This document shows positions 6,942-14,238 of a DNA stretch of 14,827 bases, piece by piece. The notes beneath the pieces were generated by a model. That model searched no databases and was not told the origin of the DNA. It saw only the letters and a list, made by a program, of their open reading frames with translations. How positions within the stretch are numbered: position 1 is the first letter of the stretch; every line of letters begins with the position of its first letter. A program made the position numbers and the translations under genes. This DNA comes from Synergistaceae bacterium. GTDB lineage: Bacteria > Synergistota > Synergistia > Synergistales > Synergistaceae. The stretch lies in the NCBI GenBank assembly GCA_031273585.1, contig JAISRP010000352.1, positions 1-14,827 of the forward strand. Direction: 5' to 3'.

Positions 6942-9900
6942 TTACTGGTCCCGCCCGCCGAGGGATGCGAGGTGCGCCATGAGGCTGTGGAGCGCGGCAT
7001 GACCGCCGGGGCCGAGGTATCCGTCCATCCTCCTGAACCAGCCCTGAGGGGGCCCGGAATGGGAGAGAGGCCCCTCGGGGTCGAACTGAACGACCGTCTC
7101 GTCGCGCCCGCAGAGGACTTTGGCTATTCCGTAATCGGGGCCGACCGATCTTACCCTCGACACGTCGAAGAGGAAGCGAAGCACCGGCGGCATCGGTCCG
7201 AATCTGTCGACGGTCTCGTCCTCGAGCGAGTCGATGGCGGCCGGCTCCCGGGTCCACAGCAGCTTCCTGTATAGCGCCACCCTCACGCTGTCGTGAGGCA
7301 GATAGTCCAACGGTATGGCCGACGGCATCCCGACCTCCACCTGGGTCAGGCCCCGGCTGTCGCCGCGAGCCCTTCGGATCGCCTCCTCAAGGAGATCGCA
7401 GTATCGCTGAAAGCCGACCTTTCCGAGGTTGCCGTGCTGGGCTGTCCCGACGAGCTCGCCGCCCCCGCGTATCTCGAGGTCCCTCTTCGCGAGCTCGTAG
7501 CCCGCCCCAAATTCCCCGAGGGCCGCTATTGCCTCCAGGCGCTCCATCGCCTCCCTCGTGAGCGAGGCCTCCGCTGGATGAAGGAAGAGGGCAAACGCCT
7601 GCTCGTCCCTCCTGCCTACCCGTCCCCTAAGCTGGTGCATCTGGGCCAGGCCAAGCTCCTGAGCGTCGCTCACGATGAGGGTATTTGCCCTAGGCATGTC
7701 CAGCCCGCTCTCGACTATTGTTGTGCAGACGATCAGGTCGAGTTCGCCGGACGCGAACCTGTCGATGGCGCCCTTCAGCTCCTGTTCCGGCATCCTGCCG
7801 TGCGCCACCGCTATGCGCAGCTTCGGAAAGAGCCTCCGGATCATCATGGCCTCGCGGTCGATGCTCTGCACGCGGTTGTGAATGTAGAAGACCTGTCCGC
7901 CCCGGGAATACTCCCTTATCACGGCATTCCTGACGAGGGGCTCCGACCACGGCCCCACCGCCGTTATGACGGGCAGGCGTTTGCCGGGCGGCGTCTCGAG
8001 GACCGACATGTCCCTCAGGCCGGACAGCGACATGTGAAGCGAGCGCGGTATGGGGGTGGCGGACAGCATGAGGACGTCCACCGCGGGATGCAGGCTCTTC
8101 AGATGCTCCTTGTGCATGACGCCGAACCTGTGCTCCTCGTCAACTATGACCAGCCCCAGATCCCTGAACGATATCCCGGCGTTCAGCAGGCGGTGCGTGC
8201 CTATCAGGATGTCGACCGCGCCGTCCGCGACGTCCGCCAGAATTTTTTTTTGCCTCGACGGGGGGACGAAGCGTGAGACGACCTCCACCCTGACGGCGAA
8301 GGGATCGAAGCGCGCGCTCCACGTGTCGTAGTGCTGCTGCGCCAGGAGGGTTGTGGGCGCCATCAGCGCCGCCTGCCTGCCCTCGAACACGCACATCGCG
8401 GCCCCGCGAAGCGCCACCTCGGTCTTGCCGAAGCCAACGTCGCCCACGAGCAGACGATCCATCGGCGTCGGGCGTCTCAAGTCGCGCAGCACGTCGCCGA
8501 TCGCGCGGAGCTGGTCCTCCGTCTCCCTGTACGGAAACGTGCGCTCGAACTCCGCCTCCTGCTCCGCGTCGCCCGTGAACGCGTGCCCCTTCGAGATCTC
8601 GCGCTTCGCGTAGACGTCGATGAGGCGGCGCGCCGTCTCCTCGGCCTGCTCCCTGGCCCGCTGGGACAGCTTCTTCCACCGCCCGCCCTTCAGGCTGTCG
8701 GCAACTGGTTCCATGCCTGGGTACGTCGTGTACTTGGATATCCTGTGGAACTGCATGACGGGAATCTTGAGCCTGCGCTCCTCGGCGTACTCCAGCACCA
8801 GGTACTCCTGAACGCCGTCGGGACCCTCTATCTGCTCAGAGCCCATGTACCTTGCAACCCCGTAGTCCTCGTGGACGACCCACTGCCCCGGCAGAAGTCT
8901 GTCCCCCCAGTCGAGCGGAACCGACCTCCCGCGGAACGAGCCGGAGAGCGACAGCCCCGACAGCTCGAGGTCGCCTATCACGGCAAACCTCGACCCGGTG
9001 TCGAGGAACCCCTCCGATATAGCGCCGCTCGCGGAGGAGTAACCGCGCCTCCCGGCCCACTGTCTTGAGTGCTCGGAGTCGGACAGGACGAAGACGGATA
9101 TTTTTCTCGACTCGAGATCGCGGCAGTAGGACTCGAGCTCGTGCCTCCTGCCGCGGAAGTTCGGCAGGCCGGATATCTGGGTCCTGTACTCGCCCTTCGC
9201 CGCGCTGGCGGTGGCCCTGAGCCTGGGGTAAAGGGCCATCATGCCGACGACCTCTCGCCAGCCCGCCAGCCCCTCCTCATCCCCCTCGCGGGAGTCGCGC
9301 AGGACGCCGGCCCGCAGCCACGCGTAGTTCTCGGCCGCGGTCTCGAGCTCTCCGGGTTCTACGAATAGCACGTGCATGTCGGATGGGAAAAAATCGCGGA
9401 GGATCGCGCCCTTTCTCGACGACAGGGCGTGTATCTCAGCGTGAGTCAGGGTCCTCACGCTTCTTTGCGTGTCGGTGGCAAAAAATCTCATGCTCTCTAT
9501 CTCTTCGTCAAAAAATTCCACCCTCATCGGATAGGAGTCCTTCGGGTCGAAGAGGTCCACTATGCCGCCCCTGTACGTGAACTGACCGGGCGCCCAGACG
9601 ATGTCGGCCCTCTCGTACCCCCTGCCGCCGAGCCACTCCAGCAGACGGGTCCTGCTGACCGCCTCCCCCTTGTCCAGCGACAGGCGATCCCCTCCGAGCG
9701 ACAGCGGCCCCACCAGCGCGCCGGGCGTCGCGAGCAGTATTCCGCCGCGCTCCGCCCACCGGTGCATTACCTCGCCGCGCTCCGCCATCTGAGCTCGCAG
9801 CATGTGCGGGTCGTCGGAGTACGAGGATATCGCGATCTCGGGGAGAAGAGAGGTCTCCGGCACTTCCGCGCATGACCTCATCGAATCCGAGTCGGACAGA

Positions 9901-10067
9901 AAATCCCTGGCGTTCCTTGAATTGGGCAGTATTAAGAGAAGCGGCCGGTCAAAGCCTCTGCATATCCACGGCAGGGCGGCCCCGCCGACTGGCAGGTGCA
10001 TCGTCACGTTCCGCCGCCATTTTACGGCGTCGAATGCCGACAGGCAGTTGAAGGACTCCCCCTCCAC
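6942..10067 (-). CDS. mfd: transcription-repair coupling factor Mfd
   Basis: Mfd is a DNA translocase that removes stalled RNA polymerase at lesions and recruits UvrA. At 1041 residues it is about 100 shorter than E. coli Mfd (1148), with the difference mainly in the N-terminal half. Regions in order are a UvrB-like N-terminal module (about 25-300), a CarD-like RNA-polymerase-interaction domain (about 388-445, PGQWVVHEDYGVARY), and helicase motifs GDVGFGKTE (542-550), DEEH (643-646), SATPIP (669-674) and QLRGRVGRR (812-820). Then come the RecG/Mfd translocation motif variant RGGGELVGTAQHG (867-879) and a C-terminal TRCF domain (about 905-1035). The GTG start lies 6 nt after the pth stop. A run of nine A on the coding strand (8243-8251) falls between motifs I and II. 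The stop codon is followed almost at once by repeat copy 1. Confidence 0.95.
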   Translation of the reverse strand: MEGESFNCLSAFDAVKWRRNVTMHLPVGGAALPWICRGFDRPLLLILPNSRNARDFLSDSDSMRSCAEVPETSLLPEIAISSYSDDPHMLRAQMAERGEVMHRWAERGGILLATPGALVGPLSLGGDRLSLDKGEAVSRTRLLEWLGGRGYERADIVWAPGQFTYRGGIVDLFDPKDSYPMRVEFFDEEIESMRFFATDTQRSVRTLTHAEIHALSSRKGAILRDFFPSDMHVLFVEPGELETAAENYAWLRAGVLRDSREGDEEGLAGWREVVGMMALYPRLRATASAAKGEYRTQISGLPNFRGRRHELESYCRDLESRKISVFVLSDSEHSRQWAGRRGYSSASGAISEGFLDTGSRFAVIGDLELSGLSLSGSFRGRSVPLDWGDRLLPGQWVVHEDYGVARYMGSEQIEGPDGVQEYLVLEYAEERRLKIPVMQFHRISKYTTYPGMEPVADSLKGGRWKKLSQRAREQAEETARRLIDVYAKREISKGHAFTGDAEQEAEFERTFPYRETEDQLRAIGDVLRDLRRPTPMDRLLVGDVGFGKTEVALRGAAMCVFEGRQAALMAPTTLLAQQHYDTWSARFDPFAVRVEVVSRFVPPSRQKKILADVADGAVDILIGTHRLLNAGISFRDLGLVIVDEEHRFGVMHKEHLKSLHPAVDVLMLSATPIPRSLHMSLSGLRDMSVLETPPGKRLPVITAVGPWSEPLVRNAVIREYSRGGQVFYIHNRVQSIDREAMMIRRLFPKLRIAVAHGRMPEQELKGAIDRFASGELDLIVCTTIVESGLDMPRANTLIVSDAQELGLAQMHQLRGRVGRRDEQAFALFLHPAEASLTREAMERLEAIAALGEFGAGYELAKRDLEIRGGGELVGTAQHGNLGKVGFQRYCDLLEEAIRRARGDSRGLTQVEVGMPSAIPLDYLPHDSVRVALYRKLLWTREPAAIDSLEDETVDRFGPMPPVLRFLFDVSRVRSVGPDYGIAKVLCGRDETVVQFDPEGPLSHSGPPQGWFRRMDGYLGPGGHAALHSLMAHLASLGGRDQ

Positions 10068-10073
10068 CGCGCG

Positions 10074-10643
10074 TCAGTCCCCGCCGGCCCGCAGCGTGAA
10101 GCCATCCCCGGATGTGCCTCGGAGCCATTTGATCAGCCCATCCCAGGCGAGGTCCTCTATCTCGGGCCAGATCTTCCTCTGTTCCCCCGGAAATTTTCCG
10201 AGGACCCAATCGGTTAAGTCGACCCGAGGCGGCGGAGCCCCCACCCCGACCCTCATGCGCGGCACGTCGAGCGTGCCTAGCTCGGCCAATACCGACATGA
10301 GGCCCTTCTGTCCCCCAGCGGACCCGGAAACTCTGTACCTCACGCTTCCGAACGGCAGGGCCGCCTCGTCAAGGACAACTAAGATGTCGCCGGGGGGGAT
10401 GCCGTAATACTTCGACGCCATGACCACGGATTTCCCGCTCAGGTTCATGTACGTAAACGGCTTCAGCAGCGCGACTCGCGCCCCGTCGACGTCGGAGGCA
10501 GGCCAAAAGGCCCCGCCGAACTTCATGCGGGGCTCCTCGAGTCCTATGCGACGTACAAACGAGTCGACGACAAGCCATCCGGCGTTGTGCCTGCTCCATA
10601 CATACTCGGGACCCGGGTTCCCGAGTCCCACTACCATCCTCAA
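10074..10643 (-). CDS. pth: peptidyl-tRNA hydrolase
   Basis: Pth cleaves peptidyl-tRNAs released prematurely from ribosomes and so recycles tRNA. The product is 189 residues, the normal size. The N-terminal MRMVVGLGNPGPEY is the family signature, and the catalytic histidine is H19 (SRHNAG, E. coli H20). TYMNLSG supplies the conserved asparagine N67, and the LDE aspartate is D92 (E. coli D93). The usual GGHNG segment reads GGQKG, so the residues equivalent to E. coli H113 and N114 are Q and K. The frame is open back to 10697, but the TTG at 10643 gives the canonical N-terminus and has GGGGG (10651-10655) 7 nt upstream. An ATG two codons further in is an alternative. The rplY-pth-mfd neighbourhood is widely conserved. 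Confidence 0.93.
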   Translation of the reverse strand: MRMVVGLGNPGPEYVWSRHNAGWLVVDSFVRRIGLEEPRMKFGGAFWPASDVDGARVALLKPFTYMNLSGKSVVMASKYYGIPPGDILVVLDEAALPFGSVRYRVSGSAGGQKGLMSVLAELGTLDVPRMRVGVGAPPPRVDLTDWVLGKFPGEQRKIWPEIEDLAWDGLIKWLRGTSGDGFTLRAGGD

Positions 10644-10702
10644 AAAAATTCCCCCAAATGCATAAGGCTGCGGATTCGAGATCGCAGCGCTGTCCACACC
10701 CT

Positions 10703-10739
10703 CCGGAGAGCCCTGTCCGGGGACATTCGTAAATGTCCC
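10703..10739 (-). other. two tandem hairpins between rplY and pth
   Basis: On the minus strand GGGACATT-TACG-AATGTCCC (10720-10739) forms a perfect 8-bp stem 10 nt after the rplY stop. It is followed at once by CCGGA...TCCGG (10703-10720). No T run follows either stem, so an intrinsic terminator is unlikely. mRNA processing or 3'-end protection of the L25 message is possible. Confidence 0.5.
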
Positions 10740-10749
10740 GCGCGCGGTT

Positions 10750-11418
10750 TTATGCCTGCTCTTCCTCCTTGCGCTTGCCCTTGCCGACCACCTCGACCTC
10801 GGCGCTCTCCTCCATTGAATCCTCCGCCGGAGCCTCGGCGAGGGACTTCGGGCGGGTTACGAGGAGGACGGTGGAGTCCGCTGCCGACAGGAGCTCCGCG
10901 CTCTCCGGCAGGTCGAGGTCCTTCATCAATATCTCGCTGCCCATTGCCATTTTAGCGGCGTCCAGGATTATATCGGACGGCATTTCGCGGGGGAGCACCA
11001 TTATCTCCACCTCGCGGAAGGGCTGCTCGAGCACTCCGCCCATCTTGACCCCCGCGCATATGTCCTTGTTGATCACCCTGAGCGGGACCGCAACCTTCAC
11101 CTTGTGACCCTTCACGAGCTGGTAGAGGTCCACGTGAAGTATTCTCTGACTCACTACGTGGCGCTGCACGCTGCGGAGAAGAGCCATCTCCACCCTGCCG
11201 TCCGGCATCTCGAGGTCGATCATGCTCGTCTCCCAGTTCGGGGAGTCCGCCACTGACGAGATATCCCTGGCCTCAACCGTGCCGACCACGCTGTCCTTGT
11301 ACTCCGGGCCGTAGAACACGGCCGGGATGACCCCTGCTGAGCGGAGCTTGCGGCACGTTCCCTTGCCGGTCGCCTCGCGCTTCGTAAACCTGATTTTTGC
11401 AGCTTCCTTCGTTGCCAC
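10750..11418 (-). CDS. rplY: 50S ribosomal protein L25/general stress protein Ctc
   Basis: The 222-residue protein belongs to the long TL5/Ctc form of bacterial L25, which binds 5S rRNA in the 50S subunit. The N-terminal L25 domain (about 7-95) has the usual GKGTCRKLRSAGVIPAVFYG stretch. A beta-rich TL5 C-terminal domain follows (about 98-190). The last 30 or so residues are an acidic then mixed-charge tail, as is common in this family. The GTG start at 11418 has an excellent ribosome site, AAGGAGG, about 9 nt upstream in the minus-strand leader. It has its own probable promoter in the gap after prs. The next gene, pth, is 106 nt downstream across two hairpins. Whether this copy is stress-induced, as Ctc is in Bacillus, cannot be seen from the sequence. 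Confidence 0.93.
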   Translation of the reverse strand: MATKEAAKIRFTKREATGKGTCRKLRSAGVIPAVFYGPEYKDSVVGTVEARDISSVADSPNWETSMIDLEMPDGRVEMALLRSVQRHVVSQRILHVDLYQLVKGHKVKVAVPLRVINKDICAGVKMGGVLEQPFREVEIMVLPREMPSDIILDAAKMAMGSEILMKDLDLPESAELLSAADSTVLLVTRPKSLAEAPAEDSMEESAEVEVVGKGKRKEEEQA

Positions 11419-11583
11419 CTGAAAACTCCTCCTTAAATTGTATGAAAGAACGCCCTGATCGAAATCCGTACAGTGCCGACGTTATATAGCAATTTAAAAT
11501 TAAAAACCTAAAGGGTAAAGATTAAAACATGTGTTGCCGATGCAATCGCCATCAGCAAAATTCCACGCGATTTATTCAATCGG
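11419..11583. other. AT-rich intergenic region between prs and rplY
   Basis: This is one of the few AT-rich stretches of the window and contains no plausible gene. Reading on the minus strand, a GCTGATG...CATCGGC dyad (11536-11556) lies about 28 nt after the prs stop without a following T tract. An A/T-rich block (about 11489-11530) comes next, and then the probable rplY promoter and leader. Confidence 0.6.
11483..11491 (-). promoter_or_regulatory. probable extended -10 promoter for rplY
   Basis: The minus strand reads TGCTATATA, an extended -10 of the TGnTATnnn kind. It lies just below an A/T-rich tract that could act as an UP element. No good -35 box is seen. A start near 11476 would give a leader of about 58 nt before the GTG. 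Confidence 0.45.
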
Positions 11584-12585
11584 CTACATCTCCCTCTCCT
11601 GCCTCCGTCTCGGCTTCGGCTGAAAGAGGATGCTTATCGAATGATCGAGATGAATCCTGCGTATGGCCTCCGCGAAGAGAGGCGCTATCGTGAGCGTGGT
11701 TATCTTTGGAATGCTCTTCTCCTCTGACAGGGGGATCGTGTCGGTGAACACCATCTCCTCTATCGCCGAACCCTGGATCCTGCTTATCGCGGCGCCCGAG
11801 AGCACGCCGTGGACGGCGCAGGCGTACACCCTCTCGGCCCCGTGGCCTATCATCGCGTTTGCGGCGTTGACGATGCTGCCGGCCGTGTCTATGATGTCGT
11901 CGACGAGTATCGTTATCTTTCCGTCCACCTCGCCTATTACGTCCATGACCTCGCTCTGATTCGCCACGTCGTACGAGCGGCGCTTATCGACTATCGCAAG
12001 CTCCGCGTTCAAGACCTCGGCGAAGCTCCTCGCGCGGACCACGCCTCCTATGTCGGGGGAGACGACCACTACCTTCCCCTCGCCGAGCGACTCCTTCAGG
12101 ATCTTCTTGAAGTGGGACGCCAGCAACGGTATCCCGGTCAGATGATCGACAGGGATGTCAAAAAAGCCCTGAATCTGCCCGGCGTGGAGGTCCGCGGTCA
12201 CTACCCTGTCGGTTCCTGCGTGCTGCAGCAGGTTGGCCACGAGCTTGGCCGTTATAGGTTCACGCGCCCGCGCCTTGCGGTCCTGCCTGGCGTATCCGAA
12301 GTAAGGCAGGACGACGTTGACCCTGCCCGCTGAGGCCCGCTTCATGGCGTCCACCAGTATGAGCAGTTCCATCAAATTCTCGTTGACGGGCTGGCATGTG
12401 GGCTGAATGATGAACACGTCCGCCCCCCTGACGCTCTCCTGGAGCGAGAGGCCAACCTCCCCGTCGGAGAAGCGGAAGATCTTCCTCTCCGCCATCGGAA
12501 CCCCCAGCTTGGAGCATATCTCCCTGGCGAACGACTCGTGCGCGCTGCCCGAGAAGACCTTTATGTCCCTCGAAGAAGCCTCCAT
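11584..12585 (-). CDS. prs: ribose-phosphate pyrophosphokinase (PRPP synthetase)
   Basis: Prs makes 5-phosphoribosyl-1-pyrophosphate from ribose 5-phosphate and ATP, feeding purine, pyrimidine, histidine and NAD synthesis. The 333-residue class I enzyme shows FSDGE near the N-terminus, YARQDRK (residues 98-104) for ATP binding, DLHAGQIQGFF (132-142) for Mg2+ binding, the flexible-loop KRR (about 201-203) and the PRPP-binding loop ILVDDIIDTAGSI (226-238). A basic tail after residue 320 (PKPRRRQ) makes it somewhat longer than the usual 315 or so residues. The frame opens at a TTG at 12594. The ATG at 12585 is preferred because AAGGAGGG at 12595-12602 is well spaced from it and abuts the TTG. 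It starts 5 nt after the glmU stop, so the two are cotranscribed, a pairing common in bacteria. Confidence 0.95.
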   Translation of the reverse strand: MEASSRDIKVFSGSAHESFAREICSKLGVPMAERKIFRFSDGEVGLSLQESVRGADVFIIQPTCQPVNENLMELLILVDAMKRASAGRVNVVLPYFGYARQDRKARAREPITAKLVANLLQHAGTDRVVTADLHAGQIQGFFDIPVDHLTGIPLLASHFKKILKESLGEGKVVVVSPDIGGVVRARSFAEVLNAELAIVDKRRSYDVANQSEVMDVIGEVDGKITILVDDIIDTAGSIVNAANAMIGHGAERVYACAVHGVLSGAAISRIQGSAIEEMVFTDTIPLSEEKSIPKITTLTIAPLFAEAIRRIHLDHSISILFQPKPRRRQEREM

Positions 12586-12590
12586 GAAGG

Positions 12591-14018
12591 TCAACCCTCC
12601 TTGTCGCCATCTTCGCCCGATACTCGGGAGATATTCTTCCTCTCGTACCAGTTGTCGATGTTAGTCTGACGGGATCTGGATATGGCCATTGCGCCATCCG
12701 GAACGTCCTTCGTTATTATAGAACCGGCCGCTGTGGACGAGTTATCGCCCATCGACACCGGAGCTACCAGCATCGTGTCGCTGCCCACGAAGCACCCTGT
12801 CCCTATGTTAGTCCTGTATTTCCTCCGGCCGTCGTAGTTGCACGTGACCGTCCCTGCGCCTATGTTCGTGTCGGCCCCTATCCCGGCGTCCCCGACGTAC
12901 GAGAGGTGCGGGATCTTCGCACGCTCCGCGACGACGCTGTTCTTCAGCTCGACGAAGCGCCCGACTCTGGCGTCATCCTTCAGGACGACGCCGCCCCTCA
13001 GGACCGCGAACGGCCCGATGACGGCCCTATCCCCTATATCGGAGTCGCTTATGACCGAGGGGCCGATCACGACGCTGTGCTCCCCCAACTTCACGTCGCG
13101 AAGCGTCGAGTAGGCCCCCACCCTGGAACCGTTCGACAGGCGAGAGCTCCCCCATATCTGGACGCCGGGCTCGAGAAAGACGTCCTCGTCGAACTCCACC
13201 CTCGGCCCTATCCACGTCGATCCCGGGTCCATGCACTTGAGCCCGTTCATCATGTGGCGCTGTATCATCCTTCTGTTGAGCTCACGCGACGTCTCCGCGA
13301 GATCGAGCGGCGTGTTGACTCCGATAAGCTCCCTGTCGTCGTCGCATATAATGACGTTGACGTCGCCCTCCGTCTCCCCGATCATGTGGATCGCGTCCGG
13401 GAGATAGTACTCCCCGACCGCGTTCTTGCGCCCCACCTGGCTTATGGCAACCGACAGGGCTCTGCAGGAGAACATGTATACGCCTGCGTTTATCTCGTTT
13501 ATCTCGAGTTCGTCCTCGAGCGCGTCCTTGTCCTCGACTATCCTGACCCCGCCGTCCGCGAGGCGGACGACCCTCCCGTAGCCTGAGGGATTGTCCACCA
13601 CCGTGCTGAGGAACGTGCACTGGGGTCCCTCTGCGAAGTGTCTCTCAACGAGTCCGGAGAGCGTCTCCGACCGGACCAGCGGCACGTCGCCGTACAGCAC
13701 CATCACGTCGTCGAACCGGCTCCACCAGTCCCTCGCGACCATCAGTGCGTGTCCGGTGCCAAGCTGCTCCAACTGCCAGATTACCTCTACTCCGCTCCAC
13801 TCCTCCCTGATGTAGGACTCCACCATCTCCCCCATGTGCCCGACGAGAACCGCTATGTTCCGCAGCCCGGCGTCGTGCGCCGCTTTGAGGGGATAATAGA
13901 CGACCGGCTCTTCGAGAAGGGACTGCAGAACCTTAGGCTTTTCGCTGTGCATCCTGGTTCCCTTGCCGGCAGCCAGTATCAACACACCCAGGGATTGCGA
14001 ATCGATGCTCATTGCCAC
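12591..14018 (-). CDS. glmU: bifunctional GlmU: glucosamine-1-phosphate acetyltransferase/UDP-GlcNAc pyrophosphorylase
   Basis: GlmU acetylates glucosamine-1-phosphate and then joins it to UTP to give UDP-GlcNAc, the precursor of peptidoglycan and lipopolysaccharide. The 475-residue protein has a Rossmann-like uridyltransferase domain (about 8-240) with LAAGKGTRM (15-23), QLGTGHA (85-91) and the metal-binding aspartate D111 in YGDVPL. A left-handed beta-helix acetyltransferase domain follows (about 260-450). The acetyltransferase residues R341, K359 and H371 can be matched to E. coli R333, K351 and H363, and NIGAGTVTCNYDG (385-397) is typical. Both activities should be present. The GTG at 14018 has GGGGAG 6 nt upstream. 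An ATG two codons later is possible. It lies about 88 nt after tRNA-Gln with no convincing promoter between, and its last codons provide the ribosome site of prs. Confidence 0.95.
   Translation of the reverse strand: MAMSIDSQSLGVLILAAGKGTRMHSEKPKVLQSLLEEPVVYYPLKAAHDAGLRNIAVLVGHMGEMVESYIREEWSGVEVIWQLEQLGTGHALMVARDWWSRFDDVMVLYGDVPLVRSETLSGLVERHFAEGPQCTFLSTVVDNPSGYGRVVRLADGGVRIVEDKDALEDELEINEINAGVYMFSCRALSVAISQVGRKNAVGEYYLPDAIHMIGETEGDVNVIICDDDRELIGVNTPLDLAETSRELNRRMIQRHMMNGLKCMDPGSTWIGPRVEFDEDVFLEPGVQIWGSSRLSNGSRVGAYSTLRDVKLGEHSVVIGPSVISDSDIGDRAVIGPFAVLRGGVVLKDDARVGRFVELKNSVVAERAKIPHLSYVGDAGIGADTNIGAGTVTCNYDGRRKYRTNIGTGCFVGSDTMLVAPVSMGDNSSTAAGSIITKDVPDGAMAISRSRQTNIDNWYERKNISRVSGEDGDKEG
12595..12602 (-). 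promoter_or_regulatory. ribosome binding site fixing the prs start, inside the glmU 3' end
   Basis: The minus strand reads AAGGAGGG. It abuts the TTG at 12594 and is about 9 nt from the ATG at 12585, which favours the ATG. The same bases encode the last codons of glmU, so the two genes should be translationally coupled. Confidence 0.7.
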
Positions 14019-14033
14019 ACAACACTCCCCTCA

Positions 14034-14049
14034 GAGCGCGCCCGCGCTC
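14034..14049 (-). other. GC hairpin in the glmU leader
   Basis: GAGCGC-gggc-GCGCTC lies on the minus strand and ends 3 nt before the glmU ribosome site (14025-14030). It has no T run and so is not a terminator. It could mark a processing site after tRNA-Gln or affect access to the ribosome site. Confidence 0.35.
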
Positions 14050-14106
14050 ACAAAGACAAACGCAAATATAATGAGGAAGCCGCCTGACTTCCCCATCCAC
14101 TTACTT

Positions 14107-14180
14107 TGGCTGGGGTGGATGGATTCGAACCATCGATGGCGGATCCAAAGTCCGCTGCCTTGCCGCTTGGCTACACCCCA
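14107..14180 (-). tRNA. tRNA-Gln (anticodon UUG)
   Basis: The minus strand folds into a complete 74-nt cloverleaf. The acceptor stem TGGGGTG pairs with CACCCCA, and the D arm is GCC...GGC. The anticodon stem GCGGA/TCCGC encloses the loop CTTTGGA, giving anticodon TTG (reads CAA/CAG, glutamine). There is a four-base variable region, a T arm GATGG-TTCGAAT-CCATC, discriminator G and an encoded 3' CCA. Its own near-consensus promoter starts transcription about 5 nt upstream. It is followed by glmU in the same direction, so the tRNA is probably excised from a longer message. Confidence 0.97.
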
Positions 14181-14191
14181 AGGGCGGAGAC

Positions 14192-14220
14192 ATTATAGCG
14201 GGTTTATGCCGATATGCCAA
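14192..14220 (-). promoter_or_regulatory. strong sigma70-type promoter for tRNA-Gln (and probably glmU-prs)
   Basis: The minus strand reads TTGGCA (14215-14220), a 17-nt spacer, then TATAAT (14192-14197), near-consensus in both boxes and spacing. Transcription would start at about 14185, 5 nt before the mature tRNA end. The -35 box is only 18 nt from the end of repeat copy 2. Confidence 0.85.
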
Positions 14221-14238
14221 GAACCCAAATCCGAGCGC

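Noticed and set aside
7293..8276. Long plus-strand open frame (327 codons) opposite mfd, with similar ones at 4689-5522, 8331-9068 and 2606-3256
   Set aside because: These are antisense shadows of strongly recognisable genes in GC-rich DNA. They are rich in Arg, Pro, His and Gly, show no domain motif, and lack ribosome sites.
11435..11450. TACAAT in the rplY leader as a second promoter
   Set aside because: There is no matching -35 box or extended -10, and it lies almost on the ribosome site.
14040..14090. TATATT-like box between tRNA-Gln and glmU as a glmU promoter
   Set aside because: No -35 box is found at a workable distance, so read-through from the tRNA promoter is simpler.
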